Shown: in pieces, positions 1 through 9,610 of the stretch
Position numbering within the stretch: position 1 is the stretch's first letter
Layout of the letters: each line of letters begins with the position of its first letter
Assembly: GCA_002371265.1 (NCBI GenBank)
Contig: DFGT01000019.1
Span: 1-64,000, forward strand
Length of the DNA stretch: 64,000 nt
Source: Bacteroidales bacterium UBA3743
GTDB lineage: Bacteria > Bacteroidota > Bacteroidia > Bacteroidales > Paludibacteraceae
Reading direction: 5' to 3'
Program-made: the position numbers and the translations under genes
The notes under the pieces: model-generated
Told to the model about the DNA's origin: nothing
What the model saw: only the letters and a program-made list of their open reading frames with translations
The model's database searches: none

Positions 1-1
1 G

Positions 2-3000
2 TTCATGAACATGCAGAATGCCACATTGAAGAACTCCATTTTGGTCGGCAACCAAACGAATACCAATTACAGTGGTGTCTTCAATCTGAGTGGCACAAAC
101 ACGATCAAGAACAATATGCTTGAATCCACATTTATAAATGGCAACATAGACGGATCGATGACATACGCAGCCTTCACAGATGCGGAGAACGGAGACTACT
201 CATTGTCTGCAAACTCATATTGTATCAATGCAGGAGAAGATATTGCAGACTCTCTTGATTTGTATGGAAATGCAAGAAAGCAGGGCGAAACTGTTGATAT
301 GGGAGCGATCGAGTCGTCGCATAAGAAGGCTCCAGTGTTGAAGAGCAACGAGATAGTATATGTGAAGTCGGGTTCAAATGGAGACGGTACAAGCTGGGAA
401 TCTGCGTTCGGCGATATTCCACAGGCGATCTTTGCTGCGTCGGCAGACGGAAAGAAGCATCAGATATGGGTCGCAACTGGCACATATTACGGAGACACAA
501 CGCTTTCAACAGTTGTTAACCTTGCACCAGGTATAAGCCTATATGGAGGATTCTCAGGAAACGAAAAATCGCTAGCGGCGAGAGACACAGCGAATAACCC
601 AACAATATTGGATGGAAAGAACAAGAGACGAGTAATTACACAAAACTACGGTTTTGCCGATTCGATGGCAGTTGTGGTGGACGGATTCACAATCCAGAAC
701 GGATATATGAACAATGGAGGTGGTGCTTATTTGTGTAAGAATACAACTTTGACCAACTGTATTGTTAAAAATTGTCGTGCTATAGAATCAGGTTCTGCAG
801 TATATGCAAACGGTGCTAATGTTACAAATTCTATTGTTTGTAATAATGGAGCTGTTGATTATAATACGAATAGAAATGCAGCTTTGTATTTGGTAAGTGC
901 TAAGTTGGATAGCTGTATTGTGAAGAATAATTCGGCTTATTATACAAGTGCTTTGCAGGCTGAATCAACAACTATCACAAATTCATTGTTTGAAGGAAAT
1001 GGTAATTGTAATGATTATATAATTACTTTGTCGAAGTCAAGAATGTATGATTGTAAGATGATCAACAACGTCAACAATTCAAACAGTAGTGATCAGGTAG
1101 TTTATCTGTCATCTGGTTCCATTGTTGAAAGATGTTTGATTGATGGAAATGAAACTTATCATCAGACAGTGTATCTTACAGGAAGTTCAACAATCTCTAA
1201 TTCTCAGATTACGAAATCAAAGTCACGTTCGTCTCATTTGATTGAAATTCGCGACAATTCAAAGATGATTAATTGTACAGTAGCAGACAATGTTTCTAAT
1301 AGTCATACTGTTTGCTGTTATAATACTCCGCAAATCTTGAATTCGATTATTGTGGGTAACAAACGATCTGACAAATCTGAGACTGTTTATGTAAATGGAG
1401 CTACAATCAAATATTCAATGATTGAAGGTGGAGCAAATGGAGAAGGCAATATTGACGGAAGCAAGTCGAGCGCAGCATTTGCAGACGCATCCAAGGGTGA
1501 TTATTCACTTTCTGGAACTTCTCTATGTATCAATGCAGGAACTGACGTGGCAGACTCACTTGATTTACGTAAGAATCTAAGAAAGCAAAGTGAGGCTGTT
1601 GACATGGGTGCTATAGAGTCGTCATTTACAGAAAGAGCTACAGTAGGTTCAATTATATATGTTAAGGCTGGATCAGACGGATCTGGTTTGAGCTGGGATG
1701 ATGCACTTGGTGAAATTAATCAGGCGGTAACACTCGCGTCGACAACAGGAAACAGACATGATATTTGGGTGGCGAAAGGCACTTATCTCGGAGATACATC
1801 ATTGGTATCTGCAATTTCTCTTTCTGCAGGAGTGAACCTATATGGAGGTTTTGCAGGAACAGAATCATCATTGGATGAGAGAAATTCAAAGACGAATGTC
1901 ACAATTATCGACGGTAGGTATAAGAGAAGATGTATTATCCAAAATTACGACTTTGCCGATTCTTTGGCAATCGTGGTAGATGGATTTACAATTCAGAATG
2001 GATATTTGCAAAACAACAGTGGAGTGAATGTGAAATCAAAAAAGAACACAACTTTCAACAATTGTATTTTTAAAAATGCAAGATCTGGTAATGAGAGTGT
2101 GTATGCAGAGAAGTCTACATTCATAAACTGTAAGTTTACAGAGAATGCAATCCAGGATTTGGAAATCTATGATGGAGTTGTTGATAGTTGTACGTTCTCA
2201 GACAATACAACAACGCAAAGCAATAAGATTATCTATATGAAGCGGACAAAAATGTCTAATTCTCAGATTTGTGGCGTTATAAATGAATACGGAATAATTG
2301 ATGCAATAGAAAATTCGGTTATTTTCGCTTGTAAAATTATGAACAACAAGGCAAATTACTACAATATAGTAAATTTGTCTAACTCTAAATTGGAGAATTC
2401 TTTGGTATGTGGAAATGAAGTGAAGAGTACAAGTTACAGTATTATATCTGCTGATTATACTTCATTTATTACCAACTCTACTATTGCACACAATAAGACA
2501 AGAAACAGAAGTGCGATAAGTTATAGTGATTGGTCTACTAAGAAATATGCGACAATTGCCAATTCAATCATCTATGGCAATAAGGTGACTGATGATGTAC
2601 GTCCTCAGGTTGTCACTTCTGATTATGTGAAGGTTATGTATTGTGCGTCGGATGGAGATTTGGTTGGAGAAAACAATATTAAGTTGGCTACTTCAAATAG
2701 CGGATCAGATGCATCAAAGAATTATGTATGCTTCATTAATGCTGCTGGAGGCGACTACCGTCTACATGCGACATCAGCTTGTATCGACAAGGGACTTGAC
2801 AGTGTTATGACAGTAAAGACAGATATCAACGGAGGTGCAAGAGTCTATGGCAAGGCAATTGATCTTGGCGCAATAGAGTATGATGGAGAATATGTTCAGA
2901 TGTTGGATTATAGTCAGGTGGTTTGCTACAACAGCACATCATTAGAAGCAACATTCGACTCTACAATTTCTAAGATAGATTGGAAGATTGATTATGCTGG

Positions 3001-6000
3001 TAATGTGACTGGATTTGAAACAACCTCTGGAACTGGCACAACAATTCCGTCTATGCAACTTCGTACATCAGGAAGTAATATCGACACTTTGACATTGAAG
3101 GTAACACCTTATGATAAGTCTGGTGTGGCAGGTGTTCCATTCAACTATAATTATTTTGTATATCCTGATTTCTCTAAGAAGAAGGTTAATTTTGCACGTC
3201 CTCAGGTAGCATATGTTGTGAACGAGCAGAACAATACTATGACAATTGAGTGGAACAGATTGATACTTCCTGTTGAGGTTGATAAATATGAATTGTATGT
3301 ATGGAAGGCATCTCAGAAAATGCCATCTACACCAATCGTATCTTTTGTGAAGGATCACAGCAAATATTTATCAGGCCTTGACAACCATACGACATATAAG
3401 TATATGGTGAAGGCTGCGATCGCGTGCGACACTGTTTGCTCTGATGTAGACAGCTTCAGAATAGACATACCAGTAAGTTTGGAAGTCAGTGGAAATGTCA
3501 ATTGTGTGTTTGGTTCAAAGTTGAACGAAACATCTTCGTTGACACGTTACGTGAAGGGATTTGAGTTGACAGACTCAATCACATATACGATTTCCGGAAA
3601 AGACGCTGCTGATTTCTCGGCTAAGTTTGAAAATGGTTGGGATAAACTGAATGGTGGTTATCTAAGAATCTACTATACTCCAACTGATGTAAAGAAACAG
3701 ACGAGTGACGCAGAGATCACAATTAAGTCAGGCAATTCAGGCAAGTACGAAATCACACTATATCTTGCTGGAACATTGTCAAACTACTATGTATACGATG
3801 CGGTTGTAGATAAGGATGTGTACCATGCTGGAGACACTGTGGATGTGACAGGTATCCTTACTGATGCCTATGGTACTCCAATGGCGGGCAAAACACTTAC
3901 AATTGAAGCAAATTCAAATGTCGGATTTACACACTCTACGACAGGAGTCACAGATTCGACTGGCCGTGCTGCTGTGAAGTTCCCAACGGAAAAGACAGAA
4001 TGTGGTACGTATACAGTGAAAGTATATGTCGGTTCTAAATCTGAAAATGTTGCTTACGCTAGTTTCGATATTCCTGGTATGGCATATACAGGAGGTACAA
4101 CGAAGTGGACAATCCAAAAGGGTGACACTATTGACGGCACTATTACAATTACAAACAGAAGTTCTGTTGCTCTTCACAATCTTGTGGTTGAGACACGAGA
4201 GTTGGCAGATGGTTTACAAGTAGCGTTTGATACATTGAAACTGCTTAAAGGAGGCGAATCTGCAAGAATTCCGCTCAAAGCTACTGGCACGAAATTGACG
4301 GAAGGCAAGATGTATCTTCCAAGTGTGTTCCGAGTATCTTGTGATGAGAACACGACATGTGATTTCTCAACATATTTCTATTGTGAACAGCCTTATGGTC
4401 AGATTAAGGTTTCTCCTGCAAATATCAATGAGTATGTGTCGAAGCAGAAACCAAAATATATCAATATAGAGTTGACAAATGCAGGATTTGGTGAGACAGG
4501 AGAGATTACATTGTCATTGCCTGATTTTGAAGGATTTAGCGTTCCTGAAAAGACGTTGCCAAGCATCAAGTCTGGTGATACTGTTTATGTTCCGTTGAAA
4601 CTTGCATATTTTGATGGAGCTCCAATCAATGTGCCATATACAGGTTCGATAGGAGTCAATTGTGATAATGGAAAATCTACAAACTTGTCATTCCGAGTTG
4701 AATACTCTTCAGAATCAAAGGGTAGCTTGGAGGTAGACGTGGTGGATGAATATTTCTACAACACTGCGGATAAGAAACATTTGAATGGTGCTAAGGTTGT
4801 TGTTCGCAACCAGTATAACAATCAGGAAGTTGCCTCTGGTTATTCTGATACATCAGGTATTGTGAAATTTGACAGTATTCCTGAGGGTTCATATTTGTTA
4901 TGTGTAAAGGCGGACAAGCATTCAGAATATCAGGAGACAATTGAAATTCAGGCTGGTCAGAAATTGGATAAGTTTGTGTTCTTGGCTTATCAGGCAATCA
5001 CATACACTTGGAATGTGGAGCGAGTTGAGATTGAAGATAAATATGATATCAATCTTGATTTTGAGTATGAGACAAATGTTCCTGCTCCTGTTGTGACATT
5101 GTCATTCCCTAATGGAGTTCCAGACAAGAGTAGATTTGAAGTTGGTGTACCAAAGACAGTACGTCTACAGATAACTAACCATGGCTTGATTGCGGCTCAT
5201 TATGTTAAGTTTGGTATGCCTAGAGTGCCATACTACAGATTCTATGTGCCATACAACTATATAGATTCGTTGCCAGCTAATCATACTGAGTTTGTGCCTG
5301 TTACTATTGTTCGCACTGATGACGAGTTTGGCACAGGCAGTTACGTCAGCGGTGGAGGAGACGGAATTCTTCTTGAGGATGAGTCGTTTGGCACATCAGA
5401 GTGTCCAAACGTACATGCTGAGTATTCTTATGTCTGTGGAGTATTGAGACAGTTGTCGGCAGTCAGCCAGAATGCTTGGGGTTGTCCATACCTTGTTCCT
5501 CTGACAGGTAATGGTGGCTCTGGAGGAGGTGGATTTGATATCCCTGCTTATGGAGGAGGTTCACATAGTGACAACCATGAACTTGGAAATGTTAAGAATA
5601 ATCATTTTTCAGTCAACTTGGATATTCCTTGTAATTCATGTTTGTCAAAAGTTGATCCTTGGGGATGTGCCGGCAGTCTTTTAGGATTAGTTCCTGTTGT
5701 AGGTCCTCTTCTTGAATACGGCACAGGAAAACTTCATAATGCCATTAAGGAAGATGATGAAGCAAAAAGAAAGGCTTTGAGTTGTGAGCAAAAAGATCAT
5801 CTTGATGAAGAAAAAGATGATGATTGGTTTGCTAGTACAGATGTACTAAGATTAAATAGAGCTAAAAGTAATATCGCTAATACAGAAAAAATATTGTATG
5901 GTGATGTTGTGACTAAATACTTAAAACCAAATAAAGTAGATACAGCATTTATGGGAGTTGGTGCATTACAGAGTCTTCATAAATCGACTAATTTAATAAA

Positions 6001-8665
6001 GGAATATTATGAAGATCCTGAGCATTTTGACCATTATAAAACGGTGGATTTCCTTTATGGTGAGAGTAAGACTTTTTTGAATAAAGCTAAGAATAAAATT
6101 CCTGTAGTAAAAAAAGTTCCTTGGAGTTGTATTGATTTGCTTTGTCAGTTGAATTCTTGTGATGCTGGAAGATATGCAAAGAATTGTGGACGATATTTTG
6201 TTGACTGGGTACGTGGAAAGGATGAGGAGGATGAGGATACTCGAGTTACTGTTACAACGGCAGGAGATACTGTAATGATTGTTGATGGTGAAATTGCTGA
6301 TATACATTATAGTGATGGAACTCGCATGAGTGATCTGGAAGGTTCTAAGAAACTTGCAAAGGAAAAGGCAAAGTATGATATGCCGAATAGTATATATCAA
6401 ACTGTTGATGCTCGTTCGTTGGCAGCTCAGGATGCTATTGAGTTGACTGGATTCCTTAATTATAAAACAAATATAATGAAGGAACTTGCAGGATCAGAGG
6501 ATTTGCTTTCAGTAGATGGTATTGTTGATTATTTTGATTATACTATCAAAGATTATTCTAATCGAAGAAAAATAGATATTGATTCTGTTAAGACTTTGCC
6601 TTCAGTTGACTTGTCTACTACAGAAATGGTTGAACTTGCTCAGCGTTGGAATGAAACTTTGGTGGCTAATGAAAACGGAGTATATTCTCCAAATGAGCAA
6701 TATCCTAATATCATTGATGATACGGTAATTAAGTCATATGTAGATAGTATTGTTAACTTTTATACTTATTTGAAGTTGAGAGGATTTGGTGATATATATA
6801 CTATGATGACTTCTATCAATGAGCAGGTTAACAAGCCATCGCAGAAGAGTGTATGTGCAAGTGTTAAGCTTCATATTGCTCAGACATTGACAATGACTCG
6901 TGAGGCATTCGACGGTACTCTTACTGTCAACAATGGTAATGAGTCTGGTGCTATGGAAGGATTCAAAGTCGTGCTTGAGGTTCGTAATGATAAGGGAGAA
7001 CTTGCTAATGATTTGTTCCAGATTAATACTCAGAAGTTGACAGGTATTTCCGCAATTGATGGTACTGGCGAGATTGCTCCGAAGTCGGAAGGAACTGCTT
7101 TGTTCAGATTTATTCCTGAGAAGGGTGCAGCTCCAACGTCTCCAATCAATTATTCATTCGGTGGATATATCGTATACGTAGATCCTTCTTCTGGAGATAC
7201 AGTAAAGGCAGATCTATTCCCAGTGACATTGACGGTTAATCCAAGCCCAGACTTGCAGATCGACTACTTCATGCAGCGTAATATACTTAGCGACGATGCT
7301 TTGACTCTTGATCGTGTAGAACCAAGTGTACCTGCTGCTTTGGGTGTGAGAATCGACAACCAGGGTTATGGTATCGCTAAGAATGTGAAACTTGAGACTG
7401 CTCAGCCTGAGATAGAAGCCAATGAAAAGGGATTGTTGATCGACTTCGCTATTATTGGCTCTAGCTTGAATGGCAAGGATTGTGATCTTGGATCTGAAAA
7501 TATCGACTTTGGTAATATTGAGGCTCATTCTGCTAAAACTGGTGTTTGGTGGTTGACAAGTTCTTTGCTAGGTCATTTCACTAAGTATGAGGCAAGTGTT
7601 GTCCATGCTAATAGCTTTGGTAATCCAGAGTTGAGTTTGGTGAAAGGAATAGCAATCCATGAGTTGATTAAGACTGTTGATGCTTATGGTGTGAAGGATG
7701 ATCATGTCGTCGACTTCCTTGTCAATGATAAAAAGGATGATGATGACACTCCTGACGCAATCTATTATTCTGATGGAGGTAGTGATGATGTAAATGTCGC
7801 ACAGTATACAACTCTTGATAAAAAGAATGTGACGTCATCAGACACTGTTGTCAAACTTACTGTCACTCCATCTAAGTTAGGTTGGAACTATGCTCAGATG
7901 AATGATCCTGGCGATAACTGTTATGATATTGTAAAGGTTGTCAGAGTGAAGGATAGTGTGGAGATACCATTGAGTAATGTATGGACAACATTCGTCACTC
8001 TTCCTGATGGTCTGGAACCAATCTATGTGAACCGTCTACATTTCTTAGATTACATGACTACTCTAGGTGAAAATGATTACAATATTTACTATAGTATAAA
8101 GAAGAATGTATTGAAGGTTGCCGAGATTTCTGGAGTCCCTACTGGTGTTGATGCCGTGACTTCTCCAGTAGATGTGGTCGCTGTTAAGTTCAATCGTAAG
8201 ATCCAGAGTGAAACATTCGACTATAATGATATAGAACTGTATTGTCAGGGTGGTGAGAATCTAAGTGATGCTTCAGTTTCGGTTGTTAAACAAGATGATT
8301 ATACTTATTTGGTAGATATCTCATCAATAACAAATAATTCAGGTTTCTATAAGATAGAGGTTAATGTAAACAACATACTAGATGAGTATGGTAATGTTGG
8401 AGATTTTGGCAAGAATGCTACTTGGAGTCAGTTGTTAGAGCACAATTCTCTTGTGGATGTTTGGAACAACAATGATAGTATTGTTGTATATGCGGATCAT
8501 AACCACATATATGTCAAGTCTTCAAAAGCTGGTTCACTTGATATCTACGACATTCTTTCAAGATTGATTGTGAAGAATGCCCGTTATGACGAAGGTGTCA
8601 CTCAGATAGCTGTTTTGCCTAAGGGTATATATATCGTCAACGGCAATAAAGTGATTGTGAAGTAA
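2..8665 (+). CDS. Giant secreted beta-helix / Ig-like protein with T9SS C-terminal sorting domain (5' end missing)
   Basis: The reading frame is open to the left edge, so the true start and signal peptide lie outside the window; at least 2887 residues remain. The first ~960 residues hold two homologous right-handed beta-helix modules, starting with YVKSGSNGDGTSW (about residue 118) and YVKAGSDGSGLSW (about 551). Both contain LYGGF, a DG-K/Y-RR segment and VVDGFTIQNGY. Next come Ig/CARDB-like segments, a SpaA/CarboxypepD-like segment (DTSGIVKFDSIPEGSYLL, about 1620), a glycine-rich stretch (about 1840) and an Asp/Glu/Lys-rich region. The last ~75 residues form a type A T9SS sorting domain (LDIYDILSRL, then LPKGIYIV). 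It is probably a cell-surface or released adhesin-like protein exported by Sec and then T9SS. The ligand is not predictable. A terminator follows directly. Confidence 0.85.
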   Translation, partial: FMNMQNATLKNSILVGNQTNTNYSGVFNLSGTNTIKNNMLESTFINGNIDGSMTYAAFTDAENGDYSLSANSYCINAGEDIADSLDLYGNARKQGETVDMGAIESSHKKAPVLKSNEIVYVKSGSNGDGTSWESAFGDIPQAIFAASADGKKHQIWVATGTYYGDTTLSTVVNLAPGISLYGGFSGNEKSLAARDTANNPTILDGKNKRRVITQNYGFADSMAVVVDGFTIQNGYMNNGGGAYLCKNTTLTNCIVKNCRAIESGSAVYANGANVTNSIVCNNGAVDYNTNRNAALYLVSAKLDSCIVKNNSAYYTSALQAESTTITNSLFEGNGNCNDYIITLSKSRMYDCKMINNVNNSNSSDQVVYLSSGSIVERCLIDGNETYHQTVYLTGSSTISNSQITKSKSRSSHLIEIRDNSKMINCTVADNVSNSHTVCCYNTPQILNSIIVGNKRSDKSETVYVNGATIKYSMIEGGANGEGNIDGSKSSAAFADASKGDYSLSGTSLCINAGTDVADSLDLRKNLRKQSEAVDMGAIESSFTERATVGSIIYVKAGSDGSGLSWDDALGEINQAVTLASTTGNRHDIWVAKGTYLGDTSLVSAISLSAGVNLYGGFAGTESSLDERNSKTNVTIIDGRYKRRCIIQNYDFADSLAIVVDGFTIQNGYLQNNSGVNVKSKKNTTFNNCIFKNARSGNESVYAEKSTFINCKFTENAIQDLEIYDGVVDSCTFSDNTTTQSNKIIYMKRTKMSNSQICGVINEYGIIDAIENSVIFACKIMNNKANYYNIVNLSNSKLENSLVCGNEVKSTSYSIISADYTSFITNSTIAHNKTRNRSAISYSDWSTKKYATIANSIIYGNKVTDDVRPQVVTSDYVKVMYCASDGDLVGENNIKLATSNSGSDASKNYVCFINAAGGDYRLHATSACIDKGLDSVMTVKTDINGGARVYGKAIDLGAIEYDGEYVQMLDYSQVVCYNSTSLEATFDSTISKIDWKIDYAGNVTGFETTSGTGTTIPSMQLRTSGSNIDTLTLKVTPYDKSGVAGVPFNYNYFVYPDFSKKKVNFARPQVAYVVNEQNNTMTIEWNRLILPVEVDKYELYVWKASQKMPSTPIVSFVKDHSKYLSGLDNHTTYKYMVKAAIACDTVCSDVDSFRIDIPVSLEVSGNVNCVFGSKLNETSSLTRYVKGFELTDSITYTISGKDAADFSAKFENGWDKLNGGYLRIYYTPTDVKKQTSDAEITIKSGNSGKYEITLYLAGTLSNYYVYDAVVDKDVYHAGDTVDVTGILTDAYGTPMAGKTLTIEANSNVGFTHSTTGVTDSTGRAAVKFPTEKTECGTYTVKVYVGSKSENVAYASFDIPGMAYTGGTTKWTIQKGDTIDGTITITNRSSVALHNLVVETRELADGLQVAFDTLKLLKGGESARIPLKATGTKLTEGKMYLPSVFRVSCDENTTCDFSTYFYCEQPYGQIKVSPANINEYVSKQKPKYINIELTNAGFGETGEITLSLPDFEGFSVPEKTLPSIKSGDTVYVPLKLAYFDGAPINVPYTGSIGVNCDNGKSTNLSFRVEYSSESKGSLEVDVVDEYFYNTADKKHLNGAKVVVRNQYNNQEVASGYSDTSGIVKFDSIPEGSYLLCVKADKHSEYQETIEIQAGQKLDKFVFLAYQAITYTWNVERVEIEDKYDINLDFEYETNVPAPVVTLSFPNGVPDKSRFEVGVPKTVRLQITNHGLIAAHYVKFGMPRVPYYRFYVPYNYIDSLPANHTEFVPVTIVRTDDEFGTGSYVSGGGDGILLEDESFGTSECPNVHAEYSYVCGVLRQLSAVSQNAWGCPYLVPLTGNGGSGGGGFDIPAYGGGSHSDNHELGNVKNNHFSVNLDIPCNSCLSKVDPWGCAGSLLGLVPVVGPLLEYGTGKLHNAIKEDDEAKRKALSCEQKDHLDEEKDDDWFASTDVLRLNRAKSNIANTEKILYGDVVTKYLKPNKVDTAFMGVGALQSLHKSTNLIKEYYEDPEHFDHYKTVDFLYGESKTFLNKAKNKIPVVKKVPWSCIDLLCQLNSCDAGRYAKNCGRYFVDWVRGKDEEDEDTRVTVTTAGDTVMIVDGEIADIHYSDGTRMSDLEGSKKLAKEKAKYDMPNSIYQTVDARSLAAQDAIELTGFLNYKTNIMKELAGSEDLLSVDGIVDYFDYTIKDYSNRRKIDIDSVKTLPSVDLSTTEMVELAQRWNETLVANENGVYSPNEQYPNIIDDTVIKSYVDSIVNFYTYLKLRGFGDIYTMMTSINEQVNKPSQKSVCASVKLHIAQTLTMTREAFDGTLTVNNGNESGAMEGFKVVLEVRNDKGELANDLFQINTQKLTGISAIDGTGEIAPKSEGTALFRFIPEKGAAPTSPINYSFGGYIVYVDPSSGDTVKADLFPVTLTVNPSPDLQIDYFMQRNILSDDALTLDRVEPSVPAALGVRIDNQGYGIAKNVKLETAQPEIEANEKGLLIDFAIIGSSLNGKDCDLGSENIDFGNIEAHSAKTGVWWLTSSLLGHFTKYEASVVHANSFGNPELSLVKGIAIHELIKTVDAYGVKDDHVVDFLVNDKKDDDDTPDAIYYSDGGSDDVNVAQYTTLDKKNVTSSDTVVKLTVTPSKLGWNYAQMNDPGDNCYDIVKVVRVKDSVEIPLSNVWTTFVTLPDGLEPIYVNRLHFLDYMTTLGENDYNIYYSIKKNVLKVAEISGVPTGVDAVTSPVDVVAVKFNRKIQSETFDYNDIELYCQGGENLSDASVSVVKQDDYTYLVDISSITNNSGFYKIEVNVNNILDEYGNVGDFGKNATWSQLLEHNSLVDVWNNNDSIVVYADHNHIYVKSSKAGSLDIYDILSRLIVKNARYDEGVTQIAVLPKGIYIVNGNKVIVK

Positions 8666-8693
8666 CGTTGTTATCTTATTTAGATAGATTAAG

Positions 8694-8733
8694 AAAACCA
8701 CTTTCTGGAAATATTCTGGGAAGTGGTTTTTTT
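8694..8733 (+). terminator. Intrinsic terminator after the giant T9SS protein
   Basis: A perfect 10-bp stem (AAAACCACTT / AAGTGGTTTT) with a 17-nt loop is followed by a run of seven T. It lies 29 nt after the stop codon. Confidence 0.8.
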
Positions 8734-8800
8734 GTTTGACGACGGCTATAAGTGATGACAATTTGTTTAGAAAATGTCATTTGAATTATAGATAAAATCA

Positions 8801-8832
8801 TTTGTTGATTTATAGTGCCTATTTTATCTTTG
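8801..8832 (+). promoter_or_regulatory. sodB promoter (Bacteroidetes type)
   Basis: TTTG at 8801-8804 and TATCTTTG at 8825-8832 are separated by 20 nt. This matches the Bacteroidetes -33 TTTG / -7 TAnnTTTG consensus and leaves a leader of roughly 60 nt before the start codon. Confidence 0.7.
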
Positions 8833-8897
8833 TCGGAAATAATTTTAATCTACATGTATATGTTCAGTTGTGAGTGTTTAATTAAAAACAATATATT

Positions 8898-9491
8898 ATG
8901 GCAACAAGTTTTGAATTAATGAAGCTTCCATATGCTGAGGATGCGTTGGAGCCAGTTATCAGTCGCCAGACAATTTCATTTCATTATGGAAAGCATTTGC
9001 AGGCATACGTGAACAACCTGAATGCATTGCTCCCTGGTTCTGGTTTTGAAGGGAAATCACTCACTGACATTGTGAAACAATCAAATGGTGGTGTTTTTAA
9101 CAATGCGGGACAGATATTGAATCATGAACTTTATTTCGGTCAGTTTTGTTCTCCAAAAGCAAACAATGTGCCTGCTGGTGAGATAGCGGCTGCCATTACA
9201 AGGGATTTCGGCTCATTTGATGCGTTTAAGGAAGAATTTCAAAAGAAAGGCGCTACTTTGTTTGGCTCAGGTTGGGTGTGGCTGTCTGCTGATGCTGATG
9301 GCAAACTAGTCATTACGCAAGAGCCAAACGCATCCAATCCAGCACAACGTGGACTCACCCCACTTATGACTTTTGATGTGTGGGAACATGCGTATTATTT
9401 GGATTATCAGAACCGTCGCCCTGATCATCTTTCTGCTCTATGGTCTATAATTGATTGGCAGGTGGTGGGTCAGCGTTACTCTGCAAAATAA
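8898..9491 (+). CDS. sodB: Superoxide dismutase, Fe/Mn family
   Basis: The enzyme dismutates superoxide to oxygen and hydrogen peroxide in the cytoplasm. The 197-residue length is normal for the family. The metal ligands are visible: His29 (SFHYGKH), His76 (NNAGQILNHELYF), Asp160 and His164 (DVWEHAYYLDY). The active-site Gln sits in the N-terminal half (AGQILNH), the arrangement of Fe-type enzymes; Bacteroidales homologues can also be cambialistic, so metal choice is open. It is monocistronic, with its own promoter upstream and a shared hairpin separating it from the convergent phosphate transporter gene. No signal peptide is present. Confidence 0.95.
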   Translation: MATSFELMKLPYAEDALEPVISRQTISFHYGKHLQAYVNNLNALLPGSGFEGKSLTDIVKQSNGGVFNNAGQILNHELYFGQFCSPKANNVPAGEIAAAITRDFGSFDAFKEEFQKKGATLFGSGWVWLSADADGKLVITQEPNASNPAQRGLTPLMTFDVWEHAYYLDYQNRRPDHLSALWSIIDWQVVGQRYSAK

Positions 9492-9502
9492 TCTGATAAA
9501 AA

Positions 9503-9542
9503 TAAAAAACCACAATTAACTCTTCACAGAGTGATTGTGGTT
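9503..9542. terminator. Terminator hairpin between convergent sodB and PiT genes
   Basis: The stem AACCACAAT (9508-9516) / ATTGTGGTT (9534-9542) is flanked on its left by an A-rich tract. Read from the minus strand this tract is a T-run, so it is a good terminator for the phosphate transporter. On the plus strand it is a weaker terminator for sodB. Confidence 0.65.
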
Positions 9543-9610
9543 GTTATAAAAAAAGTATAGCTTTACTAAAAAATATTATCGGTTATGTGTTTAGTTTTTT
9601 CAACCTATTT

